Source: an uncultured Clostridia bacterium (GTDB lineage: Bacteria; Bacillota; Clostridia; Oscillospirales; CAG-382). Taken from it: a stretch of DNA of 11,481 nt. Location: contig CAJOMW010000022.1 in assembly GCA_905235695.1 (NCBI GenBank), forward strand, positions 1 to 11,481. Direction: 5' to 3'. The position numbers and the translations under genes are program-made. This document shows, one piece after another, positions 1 through 5,833 of the stretch. The notes beneath the pieces are model-generated. The model did no database searches and had not been told where the DNA came from. It saw nothing but the letters and a program-made list of their open reading frames with translations. Every line of letters starts with the position of its first letter. Position 1 is the first letter of the stretch.

Positions 1-216
1 ATCACAAAGGATGACGTCAAGATAGTTATCTACATAGGTGAAGCAGAAGCTCTTGTTAACGATGAAACCGTTGAGCTTGACAGCCCTGCATTTATCGAAA
101 ATGACAGAACTTACACACCTGTTCGTTTCGTTGCTGAAGCCCTTGGCGCAGAAGTTGATTGGGACGATGAAACAAAGAACGTTATAATTACAAAAGTTAT
201 TTCTGAGGCTGAGTAA
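1..216 (+). CDS. Secreted protein with copper amine oxidase N-terminal-type (stalk) domain, 3' partial
   Basis: Frame 1 is open from the window edge to a TAA at 214-216, giving the last 71 residues of a larger protein. The visible part carries the hallmark of the copper amine oxidase N-terminal domain family (PF07833): a short strand followed by VNDETVELDSPAFIENDRTY, then TPVRFVAEALGAEVDWDDET and a closing NVIIT strand. The first ~14 residues look like the end of a preceding repeat. In Clostridia this beta-rich module occurs singly or in tandem on exported cell-surface proteins; it is a structural stalk and has no amine oxidase activity. The acidic composition (many D/E) fits an extracellular protein. 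The catalytic or binding part of the protein, if any, lies outside the window. Family assignment is confident; function is unknown. Confidence 0.85.
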   Translation: MTKDDVKIVIYIGEAEALVNDETVELDSPAFIENDRTYTPVRFVAEALGAEVDWDDETKNVIITKVISEAE

Positions 217-279
217 AATCAATTTAGAAAGTCTAAGAATATTATTAACTTTTGAAACAGCGTAACCCCATGTGAATAA

Positions 280-317
280 AAACCGCTCTGATCTCAGATC
301 AGGGCGGTTTGCTTTTT
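280..317 (+). terminator. Intrinsic terminator after the stalk-domain gene
   Basis: A long stem pairs AAACCGC (280-286) and TCTGATC (287-293) with GATCAGG and GCGGTTT (297-310), closing on a 3-nt loop. It is followed by GCTTTTTTAT. One U-G pair aside, it is a classical rho-independent terminator for the gene ending at 216. Confidence 0.85.
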
Positions 318-350
318 TATTGCGTTTTTACCTGTGTTTTCGGTCATGCA

Positions 351-575
351 TTTTATAAACCCGTGGTAAGCGTTGCGATAGCGCACAATCATCCGAGCGT
401 AATACTCGAGGCGTCGCTTGCGGATAAGTCTGCTACAATGCGGCTTGAGCAGCTGCTTAGCGATATAAAGGTTCGTCTGATAGACCATTATATTATTGCC
501 GACGGCAAGTACATAGGCGTAAAGGAGCACTGCTTTAGAATAAAGGACGGCGTTATCAGCGAATCGGATTTATAA
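351..575 (+). pseudogene. Remnant of a RadC-family (JAB/MPN domain) gene, C-terminal part only
   Basis: The last ~75 codons before the TAA at 573-575 encode the C-terminal half of a RadC/JAB domain. AIAHNHPS is followed at the right spacing by S-x-x-D, giving the JAMM pattern H-x-H-x7-S-x2-D (the HNH codons start at 384). Further on come LIDHYIIADGKYIGVKEH and a normal C-terminus. Full RadC proteins are about 220-230 residues with an upstream helix-hairpin-helix part; here everything before the HNH strand is missing. Upstream in the same frame the codons run straight into the preceding terminator, and there is no ribosome binding site or convincing start. The usual Gly after HNHPS and the usual Pro before the Ser are changed, which fits decay. 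I read it as a degraded 5'-truncated copy. RadC family proteins are metalloprotease-like and often associated with mobile elements, but the function of intact members is unsettled. Confidence 0.75.
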
Positions 576-576
576 A

Positions 577-611
577 ACAGACCGCTGACTTATGCTTTGT
601 CAGCGGTCTGT
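577..611 (-). terminator. Terminator of the hflK-hflC-GNAT operon
   Basis: A perfect 13-bp stem (577-589 with 599-611) has a 9-nt loop. On the minus strand it is followed by a short T-run (TTTTAT), so it reads as the terminator of the minus-strand operon; on the plus strand there is no T-tract. A second GC-rich hairpin (GCCGCATC 612-619 with GATGCGGC 625-632) sits between it and the acetyltransferase stop codon. The core of the hairpin recurs near the right edge of the window (11356-11374). Confidence 0.8.
585..603. repeat. 19-bp hairpin core shared with 11356-11374 (inverted copy)
   Basis: CTGACTTATGCTTTGTCAG here is the exact reverse complement of 11356-11374, including the 9-nt loop. Both sites also have a GCGGC/GCCGC hairpin on the same side and a CAGAC next to the core. 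Confidence 0.75.
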
Positions 612-637
612 GCCGCATCACGCGGATGCGGCTTTGA

Positions 638-1264
638 TTATTTCTGCCTGTTTTTGGCTTCAAAGTATTCTTCTCTCGTCACTTCATATACGACGATATT
701 CTTAAACTCTCCCTTGATGTACATCGAGTGCCTGTGCAGTCCCTCAAACTTCATGCCGCACTTCTGCATAACGCGCGCCGAGGCGTCGTTGCCCTCCATG
801 TGCTTTGCGAAGTAACCATCGAGCCCAAAGGTCTCAAATCCGAACTCCATTACCCTTTTCGCCGCTTCTGCGGCAAGACCGTTTCCCCAGCAGTCCTTGC
901 TCAGAACATAGCCTACCTCCGCAGTGTTTTTACCGTAGTCAAAAGAGGTATAGCCGCAGGTGCCTATGAACTTCCCGGTTTCCCTCAGTACCAGCCCCCA
1001 GTCGTTGAAGGAGCCGTCGGCGTATTTCTTTTGGAGTATGTCTATATACCGCTCGGTCTGACGGAGCGAGGTGTGAGGAGACCAGGTGAGATACCTTGTG
1101 ACGTCGGGATCGCATGAGTACTCATACATATCCTCTGCGTCTTCCTTTACTATCTTGCGAAGAATAAGACGCTCGGTCTGCAATGTCGGAGGATCGGCGA
1201 ATATCTTTGCAACCTTTTCGGACAGATTATTCTTATTTTGAGAAAATACTTTAAAAATAGACAT
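638..1264 (-). CDS. GNAT-family N-acetyltransferase, RimJ/RimL type
   Basis: 208 residues. After a ~28-residue polar N-terminal extension the protein starts the typical RimJ/RimL (Acetyltransf_3) pattern: TERLILRKIVKEDAEDMYEY (residues 30-49), then a central beta hairpin (FIGTCGY), the acetyl-CoA pyrophosphate-binding loop CWGNGLAAEA (125-134), and the NDASARVMQKCGMKFEG helix-strand (159-175) used for CoA binding. These enzymes move acetyl from acetyl-CoA to an amine, often the N-terminus of a protein but sometimes a small molecule or an antibiotic; the substrate cannot be read from the sequence. It begins 15 bp after the hflC stop codon, so it is probably the third gene of the hflK operon. 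Its ribosome binding site is weak (GCGGAAAAC upstream of ATG), suggesting low or coupled translation. The N-terminal extension has no other ATG, so I keep this start. Confidence 0.88.
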   Translation of the reverse strand: MSIFKVFSQNKNNLSEKVAKIFADPPTLQTERLILRKIVKEDAEDMYEYSCDPDVTRYLTWSPHTSLRQTERYIDILQKKYADGSFNDWGLVLRETGKFIGTCGYTSFDYGKNTAEVGYVLSKDCWGNGLAAEAAKRVMEFGFETFGLDGYFAKHMEGNDASARVMQKCGMKFEGLHRHSMYIKGEFKNIVVYEVTREEYFEAKNRQK

Positions 1265-1279
1265 TTTTACCGTTTTCCG

Positions 1280-2155
1280 CTATTCTCCGAGAAGAGCCTC
1301 GGCGAGAGGGGAATCCTTTCCGAGAATTATGGTTACGTCGTCGCCCGAGAAGGACACCTTAACTGCATCGAGTGCGCGCGTGAAGCTGTAGAACTCCTGC
1401 TTTTCGGGAGAGTTGTAAGCCTCGGCGAGTATGCGCATATATTCTGCTTCGCCCTCCGCCTTTATCTGCTCCGCCTTCGCCTTTGCGTCGGAAACGAGTA
1501 TGTTCTTGTTCTTGTCAACCTCGTTGCGTATCATCTCCGCTTCCTTGTTGCCGTCTGCACGGTACTGTTCGGCTATCTTGTTGCGCTCGGATATCATTCT
1601 GCGGTAGACGGCTTCCTCGTTGTCTGCGGGAAGATCGAGCTTCTTTATTTTGATATCTATTATCTCTATGCCGTATTCACCGGTCGCCTTTGTGGCGGCG
1701 GAGAGGATATTCGCATTGAATGCCTCGCGGCTGTCGTCGTTCTGATTTATTATGTCGTCTCTCAGGGATTTTCCCATCTCGGTCTTGAGGGCGCTGTAAG
1801 TCAGCATATCTATGCGGTTTTCAGCCTCCGCCTTGGTGCCGAGAGTCTTGTAGAACTTGAGCGGATCGGTTATCTTCCAGAGAACGTAGTTGTCCACCTG
1901 CATGGTCTTGCTGTCTGCCGTCAAAACTTCAGACGGCTTCATATCATAGAGCAGTACCTTTTTAGGGAACTTCTTTACGGAATCGAGGAAGGGGACCTTA
2001 AGATATATGCCGGCATTTTCAACGGTGCTGACCGTCTTTGAGAAGCGAACGACGTTTGCGTATTCGTCTTCCGATACGGTATAATAGCTGTTTGAAGCGA
2101 GAATGAGCGCCGCAGCTACGAGTACGAGTATTATTATTACTTTAAACTTTTTCAT
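1280..2155 (-). CDS. hflC: HflC, SPFH/Band 7 membrane protein, modulator of FtsH
   Basis: 291 residues. One N-terminal membrane anchor (about residues 4-21) is followed by a Band 7/SPFH domain starting SYYTVSEDEYANVVRF. A long charged helical region (about 180-245) then includes the HflC signature: AVYRRMISERNKIAEQYRAD, an EAEMIRNE segment, and AKAEQIKAEGEAEYMRILAE. The C-terminus has the family's EFYSFTRALDAVK stretch. In Escherichia coli, HflC and HflK assemble into a large membrane cage around the FtsH protease and limit its access to membrane substrates. The gene follows hflK by 17 bp, with an AAAGGGG ribosome binding site in the gap, so the two are co-transcribed and probably form the same hetero-complex here. 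No ftsH is in the window. Length is close to that of known HflC proteins. Confidence 0.93.
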   Translation of the reverse strand: MKKFKVIIILVLVAAALILASNSYYTVSEDEYANVVRFSKTVSTVENAGIYLKVPFLDSVKKFPKKVLLYDMKPSEVLTADSKTMQVDNYVLWKITDPLKFYKTLGTKAEAENRIDMLTYSALKTEMGKSLRDDIINQNDDSREAFNANILSAATKATGEYGIEIIDIKIKKLDLPADNEEAVYRRMISERNKIAEQYRADGNKEAEMIRNEVDKNKNILVSDAKAKAEQIKAEGEAEYMRILAEAYNSPEKQEFYSFTRALDAVKVSFSGDDVTIILGKDSPLAEALLGE

Positions 2156-2172
2156 AAAGCGCCGCCCCTTTC

Positions 2173-3165
2173 TTAGTCCGCAAACGAATCTATCGGAAGC
2201 AGCTTCTGAGTAGATCCGTCAGACGTGTCTATATATACCTTTGCGCCGGGAAGTACCTGCTCGACGGCCTCAAAGAACATTCTTTTCCTTGTTATGTCGG
2301 GATTCAGCTTGTACTGCTCGTACATCGCATTGAACATCGCCACCTGCATATTGGCTTCGTTTATTCTGTCCTGCTTTAAAAACTCCGCATTCTGTATGAG
2401 CTTGTCAGCCTCTGCCTGTGCGAGCGGAATCTGGGAGTTCTCGTAAGCTCTTGCAACGTTTATTGCGGTGTCCTTGTCCTGCTTTGCGGTCTCGACCTCC
2501 TTAAACGCCTCCTGCACCTCGCGCGTCGGCGGCTCGCTGTCCTGGAGCTTTATGTCGGTGAGAAGCAGACCGAGGTCATACGTCGTAAGCTCGCTTTGTA
2601 TGGCTTCTTTTATCTTCTGCTGTATTTCGCCCTTGCCGGTCGTGAGTATGGTATCGACATCGTAAGAGCTTATTACGTTCCTTATGTGGCTCTGCGAGAG
2701 GCTTTTCAGTATCTCGGCAGGATCTTCGGAGTTGTACAGGTACTTTACGGGATCGGATATGCGGTACTCTACAAAGAAATCGCAGTTTACGATGTTGTAG
2801 TCGCCGCTTATCATCTTGCTCTCACTGCTGACGACGGTCGTGTCGTAGTTGCTTTGATTGGTTCTGAAGCCTATCTCTATCTTTTGCAGAACGTTTACGT
2901 CAACGAGAGATACCTGCTGAACGCCGAAGGGTATTTTCAGATGTATTCCGGGATCTTCGACGGACGACACTTTGCCGAACGTCGTTACGACTGCCTGCTG
3001 CTTGTCGTTTACCGTGTAAAAAGACGTGAATATAAGTATTATTACGAGGACTGCCAGTATCAAGGGCACAATGAATTTCCTGAACGCCTTGAAAAAGCTG
3101 TCGGCGCTGCGCTTGACCGAATCCGCATCCGGCTTTGTTTTTTTCCACCATTCGTTGTTGTTCAT
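2173..3165 (-). CDS. hflK: HflK, SPFH/Band 7 membrane protein, partner of HflC
   Basis: 330 residues. A short polar N-terminus (with W6 and W7) is followed by a single membrane segment (about 31-50), then a Band 7/SPFH domain with FYTVNDKQQAVVTTFGKV and DPGIHLKIPFGV, and a helical region with EVQEAFKEVETAKQDKDTAI and AQAEADKLIQNAEFLKQDRI. The end has the HflK-type ITRKRMFFEAVEQVLPGAKV and a final LLPID. It is shorter than E. coli HflK (419 residues), mainly because it lacks the long glycine/proline-rich N-terminal stretch and C-terminal tail of enterobacterial forms. It is the first gene of the operon. A sigma-A-like promoter lies upstream, and GGGAAAGG is positioned as the ribosome binding site. 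The promoter is back-to-back with that of the tryptophan import operon. Confidence 0.92.
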   Translation of the reverse strand: MNNNEWWKKTKPDADSVKRSADSFFKAFRKFIVPLILAVLVIILIFTSFYTVNDKQQAVVTTFGKVSSVEDPGIHLKIPFGVQQVSLVDVNVLQKIEIGFRTNQSNYDTTVVSSESKMISGDYNIVNCDFFVEYRISDPVKYLYNSEDPAEILKSLSQSHIRNVISSYDVDTILTTGKGEIQQKIKEAIQSELTTYDLGLLLTDIKLQDSEPPTREVQEAFKEVETAKQDKDTAINVARAYENSQIPLAQAEADKLIQNAEFLKQDRINEANMQVAMFNAMYEQYKLNPDITRKRMFFEAVEQVLPGAKVYIDTSDGSTQKLLPIDSFAD

Positions 3166-3207
3166 GGTTTTTACCGCCTTTCCCTTGTTTTTCGGTATAT
3201 TACAGAT

Positions 3208-3236
3208 AGTATAAACAGCCTTTTGAAAAATATCAA
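3208..3236 (-). promoter_or_regulatory. Sigma-A promoter of hflK-hflC-GNAT
   Basis: Reading the minus strand, TTGATA (3236-3231) and TATACT (3213-3208) are separated by exactly 17 bp. Transcription would start near 3200, about 35 bp upstream of the hflK ATG. This is the only good match in the intergenic gap on that strand. Confidence 0.75.
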
Positions 3237-3300
3237 CGTTAATTTGTAAATATTGGACGGCGGCAAACTATTAAAATGTGTGAAAAAGAGAAAAAAGTAC

Positions 3301-3329
3301 TTGACAAAATCAAAAACAGGTGTTATAAT
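3301..3329 (+). promoter_or_regulatory. Sigma-A promoter of the trpXYZ operon
   Basis: A fully consensus TTGACA (3301-3306) and TATAAT (3324-3329) are 17 bp apart, preceded by an A-rich stretch (3282-3297). The expected start is near 3336, just before the T-box leader. The promoter is strong, so control must act after initiation, in the leader. Confidence 0.9.
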
Positions 3330-3335
3330 TTGTGC

Positions 3336-3603
3336 AACAAGTAAACCGAAGAGAAAGAGGAAGTAATCAAAGCAAGAGGTCACAGAGAGCTGCCGGCGGT
3401 GCGAGCGCAGTACAAAACGGCTTTGACGAATGGGCTTTTGAGGGCGCCGTGAACGGGACAAAGCTCCTGAGTAGCGTCGACGCAGAGCGCACTGCGTTAA
3501 CAAACAGCGCATACATGAAGCGTGTATGAGAAGAGAGGGTGTTTTCACCAACTCGGGTGGTATCGCAGGTAATCCTGTCCCGTATTTAGGGACGGGATTT
3601 TTT
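3336..3603 (+). ncRNA. T-box riboswitch, tryptophan specifier (UGG)
   Basis: A tRNA-sensing leader ahead of trpX. Stem I shows the loop-E AGTA element (3362-3365); the stem above it pairs TCAAAG (3367-3372) with CTTTGA (3421-3426); the distal AGAGAG and GGTGCGAG conserved loops follow. On the 3' side, GAA (3428-3430) is followed directly by the specifier TGG (3431-3433) and a purine. The T-box proper is GGGTGGTATCGCAGG (3555-3569). The antiterminator is explicit: GGG (3555-3557) pairs with CCC (3579-3581), a 7-nt bulge TGGTATC (3558-3564) receives the tRNA acceptor end, and GCAGG (3565-3569) pairs with CCTGT (3574-3578). This structure excludes the terminator. By the known mechanism, uncharged tRNA-Trp favours readthrough. 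The bulge differs from the usual UGGNACC at one base. The variable base is U, which would wobble-pair with the G discriminator typical of bacterial tRNA-Trp. Confidence 0.93.
3573..3603 (+). terminator. T-box conditional terminator
   Basis: A nine-pair stem (TCCTGTCCC 3573-3581 with GGGACGGGA 3589-3597, one U-G pair) has a 7-nt loop and is followed by six T. Its 5' arm is shared with the antiterminator, so the two structures are mutually exclusive. Confidence 0.9.
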
Positions 3604-3634
3604 ATTTTCCGCGGCTTTGAAAGGAGAAGAAGGG

Positions 3635-3670
3635 GTGATAAACTTATGTAAGAGACGATGGCGTGCCTGA
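3635..3670 (+). CDS. Candidate leader peptide (11 codons, one Trp codon)
   Basis: Downstream of the T-box terminator an AAGGAG (3621-3626) lies 8 nt before a GTG at 3635. The reading frame encodes only (f)M-I-N-L-C-K-R-R-W-R-A before a TGA at 3668-3670. The single TGG is at 3659-3661. The ORF ends inside an imperfect hairpin: a 10-position stem (3657-3666 with 3673-3682, two wobbles, one mismatch) with loop CTGAAA. The placement of a good ribosome binding site, a short ORF with Trp and a hairpin in a Trp-regulated leader is suggestive of translation-dependent fine tuning. However, one Trp codon is little for classical attenuation, and no T-run follows the hairpin. It could equally be chance or a ribosome entry site that keeps the mRNA covered. 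Sequence conservation is needed to call it real. Confidence 0.3.
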   Translation: MINLCKRRWRA

Positions 3671-3749
3671 AAGCGCATCATCCGTAAACAGAAAAAATAT
3701 AATAATAAAACAAAAAACATACAAAAACATTTAAAAGGAGAAAAACATC

Positions 3750-4745
3750 ATGAAAAAGCTGATCGCAATCGTACTCGTCGCCGTTCTCGCGGCATTCGCA
3801 CTCGTTTCCTGCACAAATAACGTGCCGGAAAATACAGAAACCGAAAACACATATAAGGTAGGCGTTATACAGTATGTAAGCCACCCCTCGCTTGACAACT
3901 GCTACACCGGCATCGAAAAAGCCCTCAGAGCAAAGTACGGTGAAAACATCGAGATAGTTCGCCAGATAGGCTCCGACGCTTCTCCCGACTCCGACTGCGC
4001 TACCTATGCGAGCCAGTTCGTTGCACAGGACTATGACATTCTCGTTCCGATAGCGACTCCCGCCGCTTCTTCCGCTCTTGCAGCAGCGGAGGACAAGGAT
4101 ATTCCCGTAGTATTCTGCGCAGTAAGCGATCCCGTGGCCCCCGGCTTCGTTCAGAGCCTTGAAAAGCCCGGCTTCAACTGCTCAGGTACGTCTGACGTGC
4201 TCGACATGGAGGCTCAGATAAACCTCATAAAGGCGCTCCAGCCCGACGTAAAGAAGGTCGGCATACTCTATACCACAAGCGAAGCTAACTCCATAACCAA
4301 CCTCGGACTCTTCACGGAGGCAGCCGCAAAAGAGGGAATTGAAGTAGACGCAGTAGGTATCCAGAACGACGCCGACATCCCCGCCGCAGCAACCGCACTC
4401 GCCCAGAGAGTAGACTGCATAAACAACTTCACCGACAACAAGGTAGTCAACAACCTCAGCGTCGTACTTGACGCCGCAAACGAAGCAGGTATCCCGATAT
4501 ACGGCTCAGAGATAGAGCAGGTAAAGAACGGCTGCCTCGCATCGGTATCCATAGACTACGTCGCACTCGGAGAAGTTACCGGCAGCATGGTGTCTGACGC
4601 ACTCGAAGGCGCAGCCCTCTCAGATATGGCAGTAAGAACAATTTCCGACGCAACTCCCGTGGTAAACACAGAAGTTCTCGACTTCTTCGGAATTGAAATG
4701 CCCGAGAGCTACGCAAACGCCGAGACCGTTACGACAAACAAGTAA
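3750..4745 (+). CDS. trpX: Tryptophan ABC transporter, substrate-binding lipoprotein
   Basis: 331 residues. MKKLIAIVLVAVLAAFALVS followed by C21 is a lipoprotein signal peptide with lipobox LVSC, so the mature protein is anchored to the outer face of the membrane. The rest is an ABC_sub_bind (PF04392) periplasmic-binding-protein fold: KVGVIQYVSHPSLDN at the start, the ILVPIATPAASSAL segment, PVVFCAVSDPVAPGFV, VKKVGILYTTSEANS at the domain crossover, and GIPIYGSEIEQVKNGCLASV near the end. The general family binds various amino acids and other small molecules. The Trp assignment rests on the UGG T-box and on the match of this gene order to the trpXYZ transporters described in streptococci. An AAGGAG lies 9 nt before the ATG. 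The protein contains no tryptophan. A hairpin-rich gap separates it from the permease. Confidence 0.88.
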   Translation: MKKLIAIVLVAVLAAFALVSCTNNVPENTETENTYKVGVIQYVSHPSLDNCYTGIEKALRAKYGENIEIVRQIGSDASPDSDCATYASQFVAQDYDILVPIATPAASSALAAAEDKDIPVVFCAVSDPVAPGFVQSLEKPGFNCSGTSDVLDMEAQINLIKALQPDVKKVGILYTTSEANSITNLGLFTEAAAKEGIEVDAVGIQNDADIPAAATALAQRVDCINNFTDNKVVNNLSVVLDAANEAGIPIYGSEIEQVKNGCLASVSIDYVALGEVTGSMVSDALEGAALSDMAVRTISDATPVVNTEVLDFFGIEMPESYANAETVTTNK

Positions 4746-4770
4746 TACACGAAGAATAAATAAACAAAGT

Positions 4771-4856
4771 GCGGAACGTACGGACATAATTCCGTATGTT
4801 CCGCTTGCACGCTTAAAACAGGCGGCGAACAGCGAGTGAAAAGTCGCTCTCTGTTC
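4771..4856 (+). other. Two hairpins in the trpX-trpY gap
   Basis: Just after trpX, GCGGAACGTACGGA (4771-4784) pairs with 4791-4804 over 14 positions (one G-U) around loop CATAAT. There is no T-run after it, so it looks like an mRNA 3'-end stabiliser rather than a terminator. A second, weaker hairpin pairs GAACAG (4827-4832) with CTGTTC (4851-4856), or alternatively AGCGA (4831-4835) with TCGCT (4844-4848). Such structures after a binding-protein gene commonly raise its level above the permease and ATPase; that effect is inferred here. Confidence 0.6.
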
Positions 4857-4894
4857 AGCGTTTGCTTTAAAATATAAACGAAAGGAGATACGAT

Positions 4895-5833
4895 ATGTCA
4901 GCACTGCTAAGCTCACTTGACGTAATATTGCAGGACGGCTTTATGTATTCCATTCTTGCGATGGGATATTACGTATCTTATACAATTCTCGATTTTCCCG
5001 ATCTCACCGTTGAGGGAACAGTCCTGTCGGGCGGAGTTGCCTTCGGACTGCTCGTGAAAAACGGCGTAAATCCGTGGCTCGCAATGCTTGCGGCATTTGC
5101 GGTGGGCTTTGTCTTCGGAATGCTGACGGGTATTCTCCATGTAAAGCTGAAAATAAGACCGCTTCTCTGCGGCATACTCGTGTCGACTGCGCTGATATCC
5201 GTAAACCTTGTCGTGACTGTCTTCGGAATGGGCGGAAACCTTGCCGGAGACGGCGCTCTCTCGACGATAGACCTCGGGCGAAGCGTACCGACGCTGATAC
5301 GCACGTTCCCGTCAAACCTTCTCCCGACGAATTTCTGTAATTTCAACCTCAGAAAGCTCGTTACGTTCTTTGTCATCGCACTAATATTCAAGCTTCTTCT
5401 CGACGCTTATCTGAAGACCAAGAGCGGACTGCTCCTGAGAGCGGCGGGAAACAACTCGCAGTACGTTACCATGCTCGCCAAGAACCAGGGCAGAAGCAAG
5501 ATACTCGGACTTGCCATAGGCAACGCATACGCCGCCATATCCGGCGCACTTATCGTTCAGAGCCGCGGCAACGTCAACCAGGGCATGGGCATAGGCATGA
5601 TAGTCATAGGACTTGCCTCGCTCATAATAGGACTCTCCCTGTTCGGCAGGGTGCGCTTTATAAAGCCCACTACCGCCGTGATTTTCGGCTCGATAATATA
5701 CCAGGCTTGCCTCGGATTTGCAACCTACCTCGGCGTTCCGTCAGCATACAATAAGATAATCATGGCGGCACTGTTTACACTGGCACTCGTGCTGAGCGAA
5801 AAGCTCAAGAGGAAAGGGGGAGCCGACAGATGA
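4895..5833 (+). CDS. trpY: Tryptophan ABC transporter, permease
   Basis: 312 residues, strongly hydrophobic, with about eight or nine membrane segments. The sequence matches the BPD_transp_2-type permease that partners ABC_sub_bind proteins: an early GYYVSYTILDFPDLTVEGTV loop, a FGMLTGILHVKLKIRPLLCG segment, the cytoplasmic coupling stretch ending in LLLRAAGNNSQYVTMLAKNQ, then GLAIGNAYAAISGALIVQSR and GMIVIGLASLIIGLSLFG. It would form the membrane channel for the lipoprotein-delivered substrate. AAAGGAG sits 7 nt before the ATG. Its only Trp is W61. The stop codon overlaps the ATPase start by 4 bp (ATGA), so the two are translationally coupled and probably made in equal amounts. Confidence 0.88.
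   Translation: MSALLSSLDVILQDGFMYSILAMGYYVSYTILDFPDLTVEGTVLSGGVAFGLLVKNGVNPWLAMLAAFAVGFVFGMLTGILHVKLKIRPLLCGILVSTALISVNLVVTVFGMGGNLAGDGALSTIDLGRSVPTLIRTFPSNLLPTNFCNFNLRKLVTFFVIALIFKLLLDAYLKTKSGLLLRAAGNNSQYVTMLAKNQGRSKILGLAIGNAYAAISGALIVQSRGNVNQGMGIGMIVIGLASLIIGLSLFGRVRFIKPTTAVIFGSIIYQACLGFATYLGVPSAYNKIIMAALFTLALVLSEKLKRKGGADR

Noticed and set aside
309..350. Upstream part of the frame leading into the RadC fragment
   Set aside because: The only start is a TTG inside the terminator of the previous gene with no ribosome binding site, and the residues do not match RadC, so I limit the remnant to 351-575.
1238..2041. Long plus-strand open frame of 267 codons
   Set aside because: It lies opposite hflC and the start of the acetyltransferase gene, both with clear family motifs. 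The plus frame has no recognisable domain, and its composition follows from the opposite-strand codons.
2596..3249. Plus-strand open frame of 217 codons
   Set aside because: Antisense shadow of hflK; it would also run into the hflK promoter and has no ribosome binding site or family match.
3555..3597. Other riboswitch classes for the trp leader, such as SAM or lysine, or a TRAP site
   Set aside because: The T-box consensus, specifier loop and antiterminator pairing account for the structure; there is no run of spaced GAG/UAG triplets for TRAP.
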